A DNA stretch of 20,803 bases from Jimgerdemannia flammicorona (GCA_003990745.1 RBNI01001800.1:1-20803); one strand, 5' to 3'; shown: positions 8,674 through 18,034, counted from the first letter of the stretch. Notes: generated from the letters alone by a model not told the origin. Made by a program: numbers and translations.

Positions 8674-8930
8674 ATTCAAAATAGAAAAGCCAGTAAGGAA
8701 TGCTACGGACCGAAAAATCAACCTTGGCGTACACTTTCCCAAGAAAAGGACTTGCGTATTAACTTTTCCGTGACAACCAGGTTCAAAGGCGCCCGGCTTG
8801 GTGACGAAGAGGTTACAAAAGATGGCGATGCTGTTGGATTAATAATGACACTCGGTCTAATAAACCTGGATCGCTTCCCTAATCATGTAAAGCGGAATGT
8901 GAGCAACTCTTAAATCTTTCCAAAAAAGTA

Positions 8931-9087
8931 ACTGCCGCCACCGTCTTCACTTGTCAACAAAACAAACCTCCCGGATTCTAGCACCACGGGCTTCCCTCTC
9001 ATCCTCGCCCTCGGCATCCTCGTCCACGGATTCCGCAAGGTTGATCACCTGAGCCGCGCTTGCTGGCGAGGCGGATGGTAGGACCTA
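8931..9087. other. GC-rich island with possible coding remnant on either strand
   Basis: This block is far richer in GC than its surroundings. The minus frame is open from 9084 to TGA at 8947-8949. It ends in an acidic, polar run (AESVDEDAEGEDEREARGAR) and is preceded by catag, a possible splice acceptor, so it could be a terminal exon. The plus frame over the same codon boundaries is also open, reads a hydrophobic FPLILALGILVHGF, and uses many C-ending codons. Only one strand can be the real one; I cannot decide, and chance is possible. Confidence 0.2.
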
Positions 9088-9130
9088 TGGCGGTGGAGGC
9101 GGCGCCGCGGATATCTTCTACGTATGAGAA

Positions 9131-9461
9131 TAAATGCTCTGTTCATATAAGGCCGGCAGCGGAAATTGACCATAATAACTGAACGGGCTGTACAGGCGCG
9201 AGAAATACAGAGTGGACGTGGAGAGATTAAAGCGGGAACAAACCCGATGCCAGGCTGTCGCAGTGTGAGCGTGAGAAGAGATCATGTGTGAATGGCGGAC
9301 CAGACATTAAGGGGCCTTAGCATGAAAGTGGCGGACAAGAACATTACCCCTCATTGACAGCAAAGGACGGAGGGACAGAGACAAATAATCCCTACTACAG
9401 TTGTGACCTCGTGAGGTTAGTTGCGTAGTAGCGTATCGCTCCGAAAGTCCATCACAAACAA
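9131..9461. other. Intergenic DNA, nothing recognised
   Basis: No ORF above chance length, no repeat and no RNA gene seen. Confidence 0.4.
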
Positions 9462-9525
9462 GTGTCTTCGTCACTGTCGTCTTCGTCGTAGTCGTGTCTT
9501 CGTCGTAGTCGCGTCTTCGTCGTCG
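9462..9525 (+). repeat. GTCTTCGTCGTAGTC tandem repeat
   Basis: Four units of 15-17 bp (gtgtcttcgtcactgtc, gtcttcgtcgtagtc, gtgtcttcgtcgtagtc, gcgtcttcgtcgtcg) form a minisatellite based on a GTC/TTC trinucleotide theme. The 114-codon ORF through it (9421-9765) shows no coding character beyond the repeat. Confidence 0.6.
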
Positions 9526-11990
9526 CTCTTTGGTGAGGTATTAATTTCGGTAATGACGTCCTGCGCGTGGCACCACTCTGAAATTATCTGGTTATATATG
9601 TTTGGGAGTCATACCAAACAAGAAAATATCTCTAGTGGTCTAGTGGAAAAACAGTTCCCTGTGAGCTTAATATGCCGGGCCTCGAACTCGCTTTGTGGTC
9701 GCTTTACAGTTCTGAGTCTCCAGCAGAAGCCAGCGCCGAGACTTTTGCCATGCATATATTTATAAGATAAACTGACAGCCGAACATAAAAGACCCTTATT
9801 TATTGCTTTAAAGGGTATTTGGTTTATGAATTGGGGATAAGATGTTTCTTTTAAAAAAAATAAAAAAATAAAAAATTATATACTCCATGTCCCCATGACC
9901 CAGTGTCAACAGTCACCAATCACTTCTTTGCTTGTGCCTTGCCATAGGTTTGATGGTAGATGGAGGAAGATACTTCATACCACTTTACAGTACATCAGCA
10001 GACAGAACAAAAAATTATTTGTAATGTGCAAAAGTTCAGGGTTTGGATTCACTCAATCTCAACTGCCTTCCGGGATGAGTTTCATAAGAAAATGCCAGTG
10101 TGGGCACAAAAGCCACACTGGTGCATCGATATGTCGGGCAAAGGTGGGCAATGATGGCACTATTGTTCTTGATCACAACAGGTTTTGTAAACAAATGGTT
10201 TCTCGAGAAAGTGACACATAATTAATTGGCACAGTAGTTGGAGAGTACGTGACTTCAAGTTGGTTTGCATAGTTGCGCATGCATTCTAGATGGATCTCAA
10301 TCTCGATTACCTCCCACAGTTGGCTTTTTGACATCTGGAGCATGGCTATTTAAATAATTTCGTCTCATTTAACCGTTCCTGTTATTATCGGACATTTTTA
10401 ATTTCCGCAATTGTTCTGTTTGCATATGATGCATCGGAAGATCCTCTTGGCTAAAGTGTGCGAGTTTTCTTTAGGGTTGTCGGGATTCGCGGTATGCATA
10501 TATTCTATGCCACAGAGTTGCTACACATGGTAGAAATTTAGGCGGCTGGGAACGGTTTTTTCAGTTCGCTAAAAGTGCTTTTAAATATTCGCGCTCCCGC
10601 GATTTCCCAACAAACACAACAGATACTTCTTTCCGTCATGATGAGGCCTTGGTCATGGTATCTTTTGTGGCCAATATATCCATTAATTTATTGCCACAAC
10701 ATGCAAACTCGCATTATATCTCTTATATCTTTTTATGATTTTTATACACAAGTTACTTACAAAATTAAATTTTTATTTTTTGTTTCTTTTTTTTGTTTTT
10801 TGTTTTTTAAAACCTAATATTGCCAGATTTTCTTTTATTAATTCAAAGTTTTTTATAATTAAAAAAAAATTTTGTGCAAATTTTAATATTAAACAAACCA
10901 ATTGATATCTCAACACATTTGTCAAAAAATGGTTAACACTCATGTAGCAAGTCAGTTACATTGAAAGGCCCCATTCCTCTGTAATTTCGGCTCTGCATTT
11001 GCTTCCTATTTTGGATGAGCCACGAAGTCAAGACTGACCATGAATGCACATCCTTTATGTCGATGCTAAAATTTGAGATATCCTGAAAGAGAATTACAAA
11101 ACTTTGGAACCGAAATCGGCATCCTTTTATAGCATCACAGTGGTGGAGGGACCTTTGGATTTAAAAATGAAACTGCCAAATGTCTCAATGGTCAGGCATA
11201 TGTGCAACATTGCCAAATTTGGGGGTGAAACAGGATACAACACATAGAAAGAGGAGCAAGTGTTTTCGTATAATATTGTTATATGAAAAAAATAGAATTT
11301 CGTGATTAGTCAAGTTATATTAAAATGCGAGAACATTCATGACATCTAGATCGTTTTTTCATGGACTGCCGTTGCACGTGTTTAGTGTAAAGAAAAATTT
11401 CTCTCTGAATCAGACTATGCTCTCTGGACCATGATAAAAATATACCAGACTATGTTCGAAGAGATAGTGAGGTTCCTGAAAGCAACTCCATTAACTTTTT
11501 CTCAGATGAAATCTCTTCCATCTGGCACACCATTATAACATTTAAACAGATCATGCACAGTAGGCAAGGTGTTTGCGGGGTTTGTATACTGGATTATTCA
11601 GGGTTGAAGTTTTTGGGCCAATTCCTGTATTTGTATTATTATCATGGCGCAACAGTCCTTGCATAGTGTTTACAACATGAGACTTGTCCTGTTCAAACAC
11701 GGCAACATGAGCAGTTATATGTGCATACTAGCGAATGGGTGGTCAGTGGTGTACTCATAGTTAAGGTGTTTACACCACTTCATGTGGTGTGTGCGCCATT
11801 GGTTATGTTTGAATGCGTCTAGCGAATGTGCTAGCGAATTCCTATTCACGTTTGTGCCATCATGCAGTGTGCTATGTGTGTTAGAAAATGTATGTATTAA
11901 TTATTAGGGTATTTACACCTATTTATACGCTGCTATCTAAACAAGATAAACAAGACAACACATCAGAATGCTTCAGTTGTTCATAACACC
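9526..11990. other. Long intergenic stretch without a supported gene
   Basis: The ORFs here (108, 64 and 80 codons at 9895-10221, 9960-10154 and 10575-10817) are within chance length for this composition, and two of them overlap in different frames. A/T-rich patches lie at 9850-9885 and 10770-10880. A tRNA-like A-box at 9636-9646 was examined and not accepted. About 11668-11961 has an LTR-like feel (TG...CA ends, tatttatacgc) but no partner copy or target duplication. Confidence 0.45.
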
Positions 11991-12310
11991 ATGTCCGTAT
12001 CCGTGGAGCTTTTACAAACCTTTTTAGAAACTATGCAACAGATTTACCAATCAGCCAAATAGGGCTGTCAGCGCTGGCGCGTGTGACCCATATTAGTCAT
12101 TATGTCGGGAAAAATAATATTCGTGTGACTACAACGTTGGGACAAACCGACGGCTTGGCTCTGAAATTTATACGACCAGATCGCCTGTTCTGGAATTCTG
12201 CCAGTAGCAATAGGCTCGTCGACGACGGGTATTCAGTCCGGAGGCTGCAGGTAGCATCGACTCGTCTGCGTCGCCCACAAAACGTGTGTTACAGCCCCTG
12301 ACTTCAACAC

Positions 12311-12364
12311 CGTTACACTGCTGCTTCCACGTTACACTGTAGCCACGTTTCACTGCCGCAGCCA
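12311..12364 (+). repeat. Tandem repeat, CGTTACACTG-type unit
   Basis: Three consecutive units, cgttacactgctgcttcca, cgttacactgtagcca and cgtttcactgccgcagcca, run from 12311 to 12364, each with the cgttwcactg core and a cttcca or gcca end. Confidence 0.6.
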
Positions 12365-12398
12365 CATTTGTGATACCTGATATTTTTGCACCGCCCAA

Positions 12399-12608
12399 AT
12401 GGCTGGGAATGGCTGGGAGGCTCTTCACAACCAGCAACTATGGATGCTGGAGAATGAGATGGCAATGTTGAAAGAAATGCAGAGCCGCCTGAACTCTGCG
12501 AATGCTCAGACTTCCATGATCGATGCTTTCCTAACTCTCTGGCTACAATTCATTAATGCCCTCGATCATCTATACAGGAAAGTTAACGTTCGAAGAATCC
12601 CAAATTGA
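12399..12608 (+). CDS. Small hypothetical ORF, coiled-coil-like (69 aa)
   Basis: This ORF starts at an ATG in the context ccaaATGG, with an in-frame TGA shortly upstream, so this is the first start. The segment LENEMAMLKEMQSRLNSANA has heptad-like spacing of Leu and Met with charged residues, as in a short coiled coil. A Leu/Phe-rich helix follows (MIDAFLTLWLQFINAL). I recognise no family. Length alone does not separate it from chance. It could also be a fragment of a transposon gag-like protein or one exon of a spliced gene. Confidence 0.25.
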   Translation: MAGNGWEALHNQQLWMLENEMAMLKEMQSRLNSANAQTSMIDAFLTLWLQFINALDHLYRKVNVRRIPN

Positions 12609-12728
12609 GTACCCGATAAATAGGATAGTAGACCTACCCCATTTCAGAACACGGCGCCAAGCGTGTGACGTACTCCTATTTTTTTTGTTTCGCACGTACA
12701 CGCACACACACTCGCACATTCATACACT

Positions 12729-12902
12729 ATGTCCAACATGAAGCGCAACCCCTCAAAAGCACCAGGAGGATCCGCGCCCTCCTACCTCATCCCCGGTAAT
12801 GGTTCGGTGGCGCTAAGTCATTACAGCGAGTCACGTGTTGTTTCACCCACCAACTTTCCTGTTATTGGCTCACCCAGTTGCGGAATGCACAATATCGGTT
12901 GA
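12729..12902 (+). CDS. Small hypothetical ORF (57 aa)
   Basis: This short ORF begins MSNMKRNPSKAPGG and ends at TGA 12900-12902. The 80 bases before its ATG are pyrimidine- and CA-rich (a poly-T patch, then acacgcacacacac), which resembles a fungal 5' leader. The product is basic at the N-terminus and rich in Ser, Pro and Gly. No domain is recognised. It may be the first exon of a longer gene whose later exons I cannot trace. Confidence 0.25.
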   Translation: MSNMKRNPSKAPGGSAPSYLIPGNGSVALSHYSESRVVSPTNFPVIGSPSCGMHNIG

Positions 12903-12967
12903 TGTCGGAACGATTTGAAACTAGGGGCTAGGGGAGAACACGTATTTGTAAACATAGTAGCCAGAGT

Positions 12968-13588
12968 TTGTGGATTAATTACATTCAACCCGTCTTCACC
13001 CTCATTTATTATTATTATTATTTAAACCCCCTCCCCATCCCGAAGTGCATACCACGAGGACTAATGCGCAACGGACGAGGAATATGCCTATATTTATGCA
13101 TCCTGACATTGTTATTTTCGCACTACCCTCGACTTGACCAACAAACTTACACGAGTTTTATTCCGTTGAGGTTCCGGTCCGCACATCATTATATATGTCT
13201 ACTCTACTTTCAGCACTTTAGAAGATGTATGATGATACGGGGATGCGTTCGAGCATATATTATTTGGTCTGTCTCCTTCTGTACCTTTAACAGAGAAATC
13301 AAGTGGATGAGAATAGTCCGAATAACTTATATCGGGATACATATAAATAATGAGCAATCGGCAGGGCATTTTTGTGCGCTATTGGGAAAAATTAAATGCC
13401 ATAAAAAACTGCTATTCCACCTTGTTTCCTCATTGTTAACGGCATCAGAGGAACACCTAAAATGTATACACATAATTTTTGGTTATAAACTTAAAAAAAA
13501 AAGGCCAAATATAATGTGTCCCTTTTCTACATTTTTCTTAGATCAGGATTTTAGGCTTTTTGTCACGTTTCAGTATACTCCCTATTAG
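12968..13588 (+). CDS. Hypothetical ORF (206 aa), doubtful
   Basis: This is the second-longest intact ORF outside the retroelement. For a sequence of this composition, 206 stop-free codons are more than a rough random model predicts. Against it, codon use shows no preference for C-ending codons, Tyr runs come from an ATT microsatellite (13005-13022), and A-runs give KLKKKRP near the end. The product is rich in Tyr, Ile, Cys and His with some hydrophobic stretches but no known domain. I consider a non-coding origin more likely, for example a UTR or old intergenic DNA. Confidence 0.2.
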   Translation: MWINYIQPVFTLIYYYYYLNPLPIPKCIPRGLMRNGRGICLYLCILTLLFSHYPRLDQQTYTSFIPLRFRSAHHYICLLYFQHFRRCMMIRGCVRAYIIWSVSFCTFNREIKWMRIVRITYIGIHINNEQSAGHFCALLGKIKCHKKLLFHLVSSLLTASEEHLKCIHIIFGYKLKKKRPNIMCPFSTFFLDQDFRLFVTFQYTPY

Positions 13589-13946
13589 TCGCTAGTTGCT
13601 CAACTGTGATCCTCTTCTCTTAGGAATGGATGAGATTCGGAGCAGCCTGCCGGATATTCCATATGTAGTTGTGACCTGCTAACTGGAGCAATGGCATGAG
13701 AAAAAAATACGGTGTCATGTCAAATGTTTTTATATCACTAATCTGGACATTCAGATAGGAGATGGCACATATTTTAGAATGGATTATAAATGGATAATAA
13801 TTACCTATGTTAAAATAGCATGAGTGAGCTACATCTCTTCACGTTGAGTACGGTCGAGTGAGCAAATGAGAGTTACCTTACTGAAGTCCCATTTTGGGAC
13901 GATCACCGCTCAATTATTTCGGAGCGGGCGGACCGATTGTCTGTTG
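13589..13946. other. Intergenic DNA, nothing recognised
   Basis: No ORF, repeat or RNA gene is supported here. Confidence 0.4.
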
Positions 13947-14393
13947 TTACAAAGCACCCACTATCAATGAACAATGCTGCCAGGCCTTACACTTGCCATT
14001 GGTGACACCTTGATCGAGAATGGAAGAGATAACCGAGGATGAAATGGCGGAAGAGGCACAGTCCACGGCAATTTTCTCTCTGGACGCATTACGGCATTGC
14101 CGTCCTGCTGTGTGATTCAGGGAGGCTCTCGGTGATCGGTCTAGTCCCAAAGTGGCAGTGATGGTGGTTGCGCAGCAGACCGTGTAACCTCGATGAGAGA
14201 TACAGTCTCCCGATACAATGGCGCAGCTAAAGTCGAGCGCGTCAGAGAAATAACTGAATACCGAAGTCGTCGAAAAACCTATCGAGATGGGAGTAGTTCC
14301 GGAAGAATTTTCATTCGGGAGGATGAGCTGAAAGCCAGTGGCGAAGGTTTCTTTGTGTGAGGCCAAAAATATGTGTGGATGAACATAAGGCAT
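13947..14393 (-). CDS. Hypothetical Cys-rich ORF (148 aa), uncertain
   Basis: The ORF runs on the minus strand from an ATG at 14393 to TAA at 13947-13949, diverging from the seven-membrane-segment gene with about 256 bases between the starts. The product has about ten Cys, with clusters in FSCAIVSGDC and TVCCATT and again near the C-terminus. It is rich in Ser and Thr and has no obvious signal peptide at this start. Near the end, gtaaggcc...caacag would form a 50-base GT-AG intron, so the true C-terminus may differ. Codon choice is moderately C-ending. I recognise no family, and ORFs of this length can arise by chance at this GC content. Confidence 0.3.
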   Translation of the reverse strand: MPYVHPHIFLASHKETFATGFQLILPNENSSGTTPISIGFSTTSVFSYFSDALDFSCAIVSGDCISHRGYTVCCATTITATLGLDRSPRASLNHTAGRQCRNASREKIAVDCASSAISSSVISSILDQGVTNGKCKAWQHCSLIVGAL

Positions 14394-14585
14394 TCCATAG
14401 TAAGTCTAATTCCAGAATAGGCGACCCGGTCGTCAATTATTTTTTTGGACAAACGTTATACAAAGTTAATTGTATTGCCCGGTGCCACAAGAGGTTGTAG
14501 CCGGCGATTTCATTTGCCGAAATTATATCAACAATTTTAGGCATGACAGTGTGGCAACCTGTCGGCAGAACTGTATGGCGCGTAC

Positions 14586-14593
14586 CATAAAAG
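14586..14593 (+). promoter_or_regulatory. TATA-like box of the membrane-protein gene
   Basis: The string CATAAAAG lies 57-64 bases upstream of the ATG at 14650, a usual distance for a short-leader fungal gene. No other core promoter element is obvious. Confidence 0.45.
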
Positions 14594-14613
14594 ACCCAAC
14601 CCCATTAGGCTTG

Positions 14614-14631
14614 ATGCCATCCTTTGTCTAA
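14614..14631 (+). promoter_or_regulatory. Upstream ORF (5 codons) in the leader of the membrane-protein gene
   Basis: ATG CCA TCC TTT GTC TAA forms a complete minimal ORF ending 18 bases before the main start. If the mRNA starts just below the TATA-like box, this uORF would be in the leader and could reduce or condition translation of the main ORF. That the leader includes it is inferred. Confidence 0.4.
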
Positions 14632-14649
14632 GAAACCACACCTTCCATC

Positions 14650-15468
14650 ATGGCCGACACCTTGATTATTGGGCTCCGTGTGTGCGCCGTTTTGAACTTC
14701 ATCGCCCTCACATTTTTCCTCATTCGCACAGTCCGCCTGGGCCGCTTTGGCTTGCTCTCTGGCATCCTCGTTGCCCAATCTGTTTGCTGGGGTGCATACG
14801 AAATACTTTACTTGGTCGCCTTCGCTTCGCAATACTATTCTCCGGAGATTATGAATGTATACGAGGCAGAAGTTGTTTCGGAGTCCTTCGCCTTAAGCCT
14901 ACTCTGTGTCGCCATCTACGAGGCGTTCCGCGGATGGGTTGTCAAAGTCGCCGGCAAGGCAACCACCGGCGCGTGGGTGATTATCACGGTCATTTTGGAG
15001 GGTTTCGCCGTCTGCCTAGCTGTGGTCCGGCTTTCTTTGCTGCTATATTTCTATCATATCAGCAATATCATATCGGACATTTATACATTCGTTCGGCGAT
15101 TCCAGTTGTACGGGAGTCTTGCCCTCGTTCCCCTGGCCTTGGTTATGGTTCTTTTGTTCATCCGTTATACCGATTCTCCGCGCCGGTATGCCGGTGTTTT
15201 GTTGGTCTACGGCGCCCTTATTCTCGTACCATACATTTACTTAGCCGCCTACGTCAATAGTAATTGGGATCCGCTCAAATTCCTCTTCCTATTCCATCTG
15301 CCGCCCATTCTAGCCCTCACGTGGATGGGTATAAACGCACGGACCGTGGTTGCAATCATGGGTGGCGTCAATCCTTCCGAATCGTCTTCCGAAGACCAAG
15401 AGGCCAATCCGGGTATGACGGGATACAGATTAACAGCCACACTGGATGAATTAACAGCCAGAACCTAG
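14650..15468 (+). CDS. Seven-transmembrane-segment fungal membrane protein, function unknown (272 aa)
   Basis: This intronless ORF is the clearest intact gene in the window. The start context catcATGGcc is favourable and no earlier in-frame ATG exists. Seven hydrophobic segments lie at about residues 5-25, 35-58, 76-92, 107-135, 153-171, 180-201 and 209-228. A polar, acidic Ser/Glu-rich tail follows (about 240-272, with SESSSEDQE). Short loops and a short N-terminus fit an integral membrane protein without a cleaved signal. Basic residues follow segments 1 (RTVRLGR), 5 (RYTDSPRR) and 7 (NARTV), which suggests those loops and the C-terminus are cytosolic. It is shorter than Ste3-type pheromone receptors, and I see no motif of RTA1-like or opsin-like families; no retinal-binding Lys is placed in segment 7. 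Codons end often in C. I do not recognise the family. Confidence 0.85.
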   Translation: MADTLIIGLRVCAVLNFIALTFFLIRTVRLGRFGLLSGILVAQSVCWGAYEILYLVAFASQYYSPEIMNVYEAEVVSESFALSLLCVAIYEAFRGWVVKVAGKATTGAWVIITVILEGFAVCLAVVRLSLLLYFYHISNIISDIYTFVRRFQLYGSLALVPLALVMVLLFIRYTDSPRRYAGVLLVYGALILVPYIYLAAYVNSNWDPLKFLFLFHLPPILALTWMGINARTVVAIMGGVNPSESSSEDQEANPGMTGYRLTATLDELTART

Positions 15469-15519
15469 AACAATGGCTCGTTATCTGGATTACAGTGAGA
15501 TACTGGGTACTGTGGCCTG

Positions 15520-15579
15520 GAACAGCTCTGGCGTATATATAGAACAGCTCTTGTGTATATCTAGAATAGCTACGGGTAG
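15520..15579 (+). repeat. 22-bp tandem repeat just downstream of the membrane-protein gene
   Basis: Units gaacagctctggcgtatatata (15520-15541) and gaacagctcttgtgtatatcta (15542-15563) are followed by a partial gaatagctacgggtag. The repeat begins about 50 bases after the stop codon, so it may fall in the 3' UTR. Confidence 0.6.
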
Positions 15580-15706
15580 TACCGCTCTTATTTGAATAAT
15601 TTGGAGTTGTATTGATAATTATTAAATTACTAGAGAAAAGTAATGAAGAACAATTAAAGCTAATTTACAAAGTCCAGAATGTTGACTAAGTACAGGCTGG
15701 TGATGA

Positions 15707-15807
15707 ACGACTAAGCCCAGAAAAATGATGGATGATGACGAGCGACGGCGACGACTAAGCGCAGAACGATGACGACGGCTAAGTGAACGCAGACGACTAA
15801 ACAACGG
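15707..15807 (+). repeat. Imperfect CGACTAAG / GACGACGG repeat
   Basis: A unit of about 30 bases built from cgactaag, a cagaa string and gatgacgacgg recurs three times with variation. The minus-strand ORF over it (15622-15822) reads as Arg/Ser repeats and is a by-product. Confidence 0.5.
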
Positions 15808-17059
15808 CCTCTTCAATTTCAAAGCACGTGCCCTTAAAATGGGAACGTCATGCGACTCACATGTTTAGTTCCGTCTTTAAGGGCTACCATAAACGTTTAA
15901 ACTAATTGAACTGTCGTCTCTTCACTGCGTCGTATTTATGACCATATCGGGTTTCCTTTCACTAACCCTTTTTTTTTTTTTTCCTTTTTCTTTTCGCCAA
16001 TTAAAATGTACTTCACGATCACAATGAAAAATATATATATTGTGGACTCGTAATTAAAATTGGACCTATTAATGTTATAATACTCCAAATTCACCTCTTA
16101 ATCGCCTCGACTTCATATAGACGCGCTTTAATGCTTGTTCTCAGGGAGGACAGGGCCGAGCATTGAAAGTTTTTTTATTTTTATAATTTATTCGTGAATG
16201 AGAAACTCTGCCAAAAGACACGGCAGCGCCCTTATTTTATACAACCGCCCATGCTCAATTGCGTTCAAGGGGGACTGGGCCCATCAATAGCACATATATG
16301 CATTGGCTGCACGGATTGTCTTGAACGCCACAACGTGTTTCAAAAGTGTATAATGCCCATGTTTTATCTCAATGGACGGAAATCCATCTTACAAACACGG
16401 CGCCTATTCATCAAGGCACTCTGCTTTGGTAACTTTCTACACGGAATCTGAGACACTTCGATCCTAAATTCTATTTAATGATACAAATTCTATTGTAGTT
16501 GTAGCGTTCTTCTCGATAAAATGCGAATTTGTAGCATTTAATATTCAATATTTATTTAAGCAGTATTGAATTTCCACAATTTGAAGTTCCGATTTTTTGT
16601 CTGCGGTGTTTCTTCATTGTCCCCCTCCCGAGATCTTGCTGCTCACACCTGTGTTCGTTTTCACTTTGACCCTACTGTAAAAATTGGCCCACCTGTTTTC
16701 ATCTTCCGCTAGATTTCTGTTTCGGCATACGTGTTTCAGCGTACGTCATTAGAAATTCAGTGAGTCTGACGTTACGACGGTGGGCGCAAGAATGCATTTG
16801 AAGCGCAGCGACTTCGGAAACGCAATGATGGAATGCGTTATTGAGTCACTGGATTATTGGGAATGTTGAGTGGATAAACCAAACACACGCCTCCAGCCGT
16901 CGCTGGCTCTACCCTTTTCATTTCCATTACGTTATGCTTTCTGTTCGTGCTTTTTGTCGTACGTTGACAGCCCGCCACATTTGATCGGAGAGCCGTTCTT
17001 TCCTTTCTATTATTTCACAAGCCCCGGTCGTAACGGCGTAGCGGCATAGCAGCGTAGTG
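15808..17059. other. Intergenic DNA without a supported gene
   Basis: A poly-T patch (about 15969-15982) and several AT-rich patches are present. The 85-codon ORF at 16194-16451 is within chance length and shows no domain, although it is Cys-rich. Confidence 0.4.
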
Positions 17060-17108
17060 GTGAGTATTATTAACTTACTAAAGTTTCTCTTCCATTTCGT
17101 TTTCTACA
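17060..17108 (+). other. Intron-like sequence
   Basis: GTGAGT at 17060 is followed by ttaacttactaaag (branch-site-like), a pyrimidine-rich run and CTACAG ending at 17108. This makes a 49-base GT-AG unit of typical fungal size. All three frames just upstream (17025-17055) contain stops, so it would lie in a 5' UTR, or the gene is broken. Confidence 0.35.
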
Positions 17109-17433
17109 GGACCTTCCGCCTCTTAATTGGTTTAGTGTGGTGTTGCCATCCCACGGACCGGTTCAGCGAAGAGCTCCTTGGCGTGCATCCGCTGTTTGTG
17201 CTTATCAAAGGGAATGGCCGCTTCTAACTGAACCACCGAATCAAGGATGAGGCACTATTGCCCCATACGGGCGAGTCGCGGCGCTCCTCCAGCTCTGTCG
17301 GGTGAATCAAAGGCAGCCCTGGAGCCAGCGTCACCTCTGTCTCTGACGACGCCTCTGACCGCGCACAAAGGCTGAAGAAGCCAAGTGGACGAGCGACGAA
17401 TGCTGCGGCGCACCCTCCTGGGTAAGTGGAGCC
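17109..17433 (+). pseudogene. Possible decayed exon after the intron-like sequence
   Basis: Downstream of the acceptor one frame reads TFRLLIGLVWCCHPTDR. A second frame carries EELLGVHPLFVLIKGNGRF and then, after stops, DEALLPHTGESRRSSSSVG and SVTSVSDDASDRAQRLKK. The region is GC-rich, Ser/Asp/Lys-rich in the second frame, and ends at GGGTAAGT, a good splice donor. This suggests an old exon damaged by frameshift and stop mutations, but no frame runs through. A minus-strand ORF (17224-17481) overlaps it and may be a shadow. The family is unknown. Confidence 0.25.
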
Positions 17434-17514
17434 GTCCCTGTCTCCCGCCTGTATTTGGTTGGCAAGGAGGAGAGGCAGCAAGACCTCGGGGCCGGCGTAG
17501 GGGGGTGATCTGGA

Positions 17515-17889
17515 TTAATGATAGATTTTTAAGGGCTCTCTAAGATCATGTTGGCTCTTGGGAGGACTGCACGCAAATAAATGTTCTATGCTACGTATCG
17601 TTGAATAAAATCGCATGTAAACACAGAGCATAATAAAATCGTCCGCCTTTACGTCGCTTTCCAAAAAATACCTGGTCCCAACTGAAGAAAAGACTTTCAG
17701 TTTAACGACCCTCAAACTCAATCTCACGTAGTCCTTGGCGCCCTCGCTGCGTGTGTCATGCTCAGCTAGTCTTGCTATCCGTTTTAGGAACCAACACGCC
17801 GGCCTACCTCTCCTACCTCCCCATCTTCCGACCACCGCCACATCATCTATCCACTCGAACCCTTTCTTCGGCTTATCCCTCTCCGTCAT
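17515..17889 (-). CDS. Hypothetical ORF (124 aa), uncertain
   Basis: The ORF begins MTERDKPKKGFEWIDDV and ends at TAA 17515-17517. The first half is basic and Gly/Arg-rich (GRWGGRRGR), and the middle reads EGAKDYVRLSLRVVKLKVF. The opposite strand is C/T-rich and also open in two frames over 17735-18034 (Pro/Ser-rich readings). One of these strands may be a real exon, but I cannot prove which. No domain is recognised. An in-phase 42-base GT-AG stretch inside would leave the frame unchanged if spliced. Confidence 0.25.
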   Translation of the reverse strand: MTERDKPKKGFEWIDDVAVVGRWGGRRGRPACWFLKRIARLAEHDTRSEGAKDYVRLSLRVVKLKVFSSVGTRYFLESDVKADDFIMLCVYMRFYSTIRSIEHLFACSPPKSQHDLREPLKIYH

Positions 17890-18034
17890 CTACTTCCGCC
17901 ACAAATTCACCAACAAGGCAATATTGGTCGGTTATCACAGCATGTGGTTTCAAGTCCTAGGACGATCGATGTGTCTCCGTCGAAAGGTTATGACCGGCGT
18001 CGAGAGTTGCGACAATCGCTATATTAGAACATAA

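Larger units (their letters stand above)
7291..8930. other. Intergenic DNA with short imperfect repeats
   Basis: CpG returns at normal frequency here. The longest ORFs (66, 73 and 80 codons at 8096-8296, 8429-8650 and 8671-8913) are within chance length and show no known domain. A short tttttaaaag-type AT patch and two tandem-repeat patches (listed separately) are the only structure I see. Confidence 0.5.

Noticed and set aside
9629..9701. tRNA-like sequence with a perfect A-box consensus (tggtctagtgg at 9636-9646) and a B-box-like cctcgaactc at tRNA spacing
   Set aside because: The B-box matches only about 7 of 11 positions, and the acceptor, anticodon and T stems mostly do not pair. At best a degenerate tRNA-derived relic.
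11668..11961. LTR-like segment with TG...CA ends followed by a short ORF (atgtccgtatcc near 11992)
   Set aside because: No second copy, no target duplication, no primer-binding site and no coding domain follow; the ORF has only 23 codons.
14682..15260. 192-codon plus ORF in a second frame inside the membrane-protein gene
   Set aside because: It lies within the well-supported 272-codon ORF and reads as Arg/His/Pro-rich off-frame translation.
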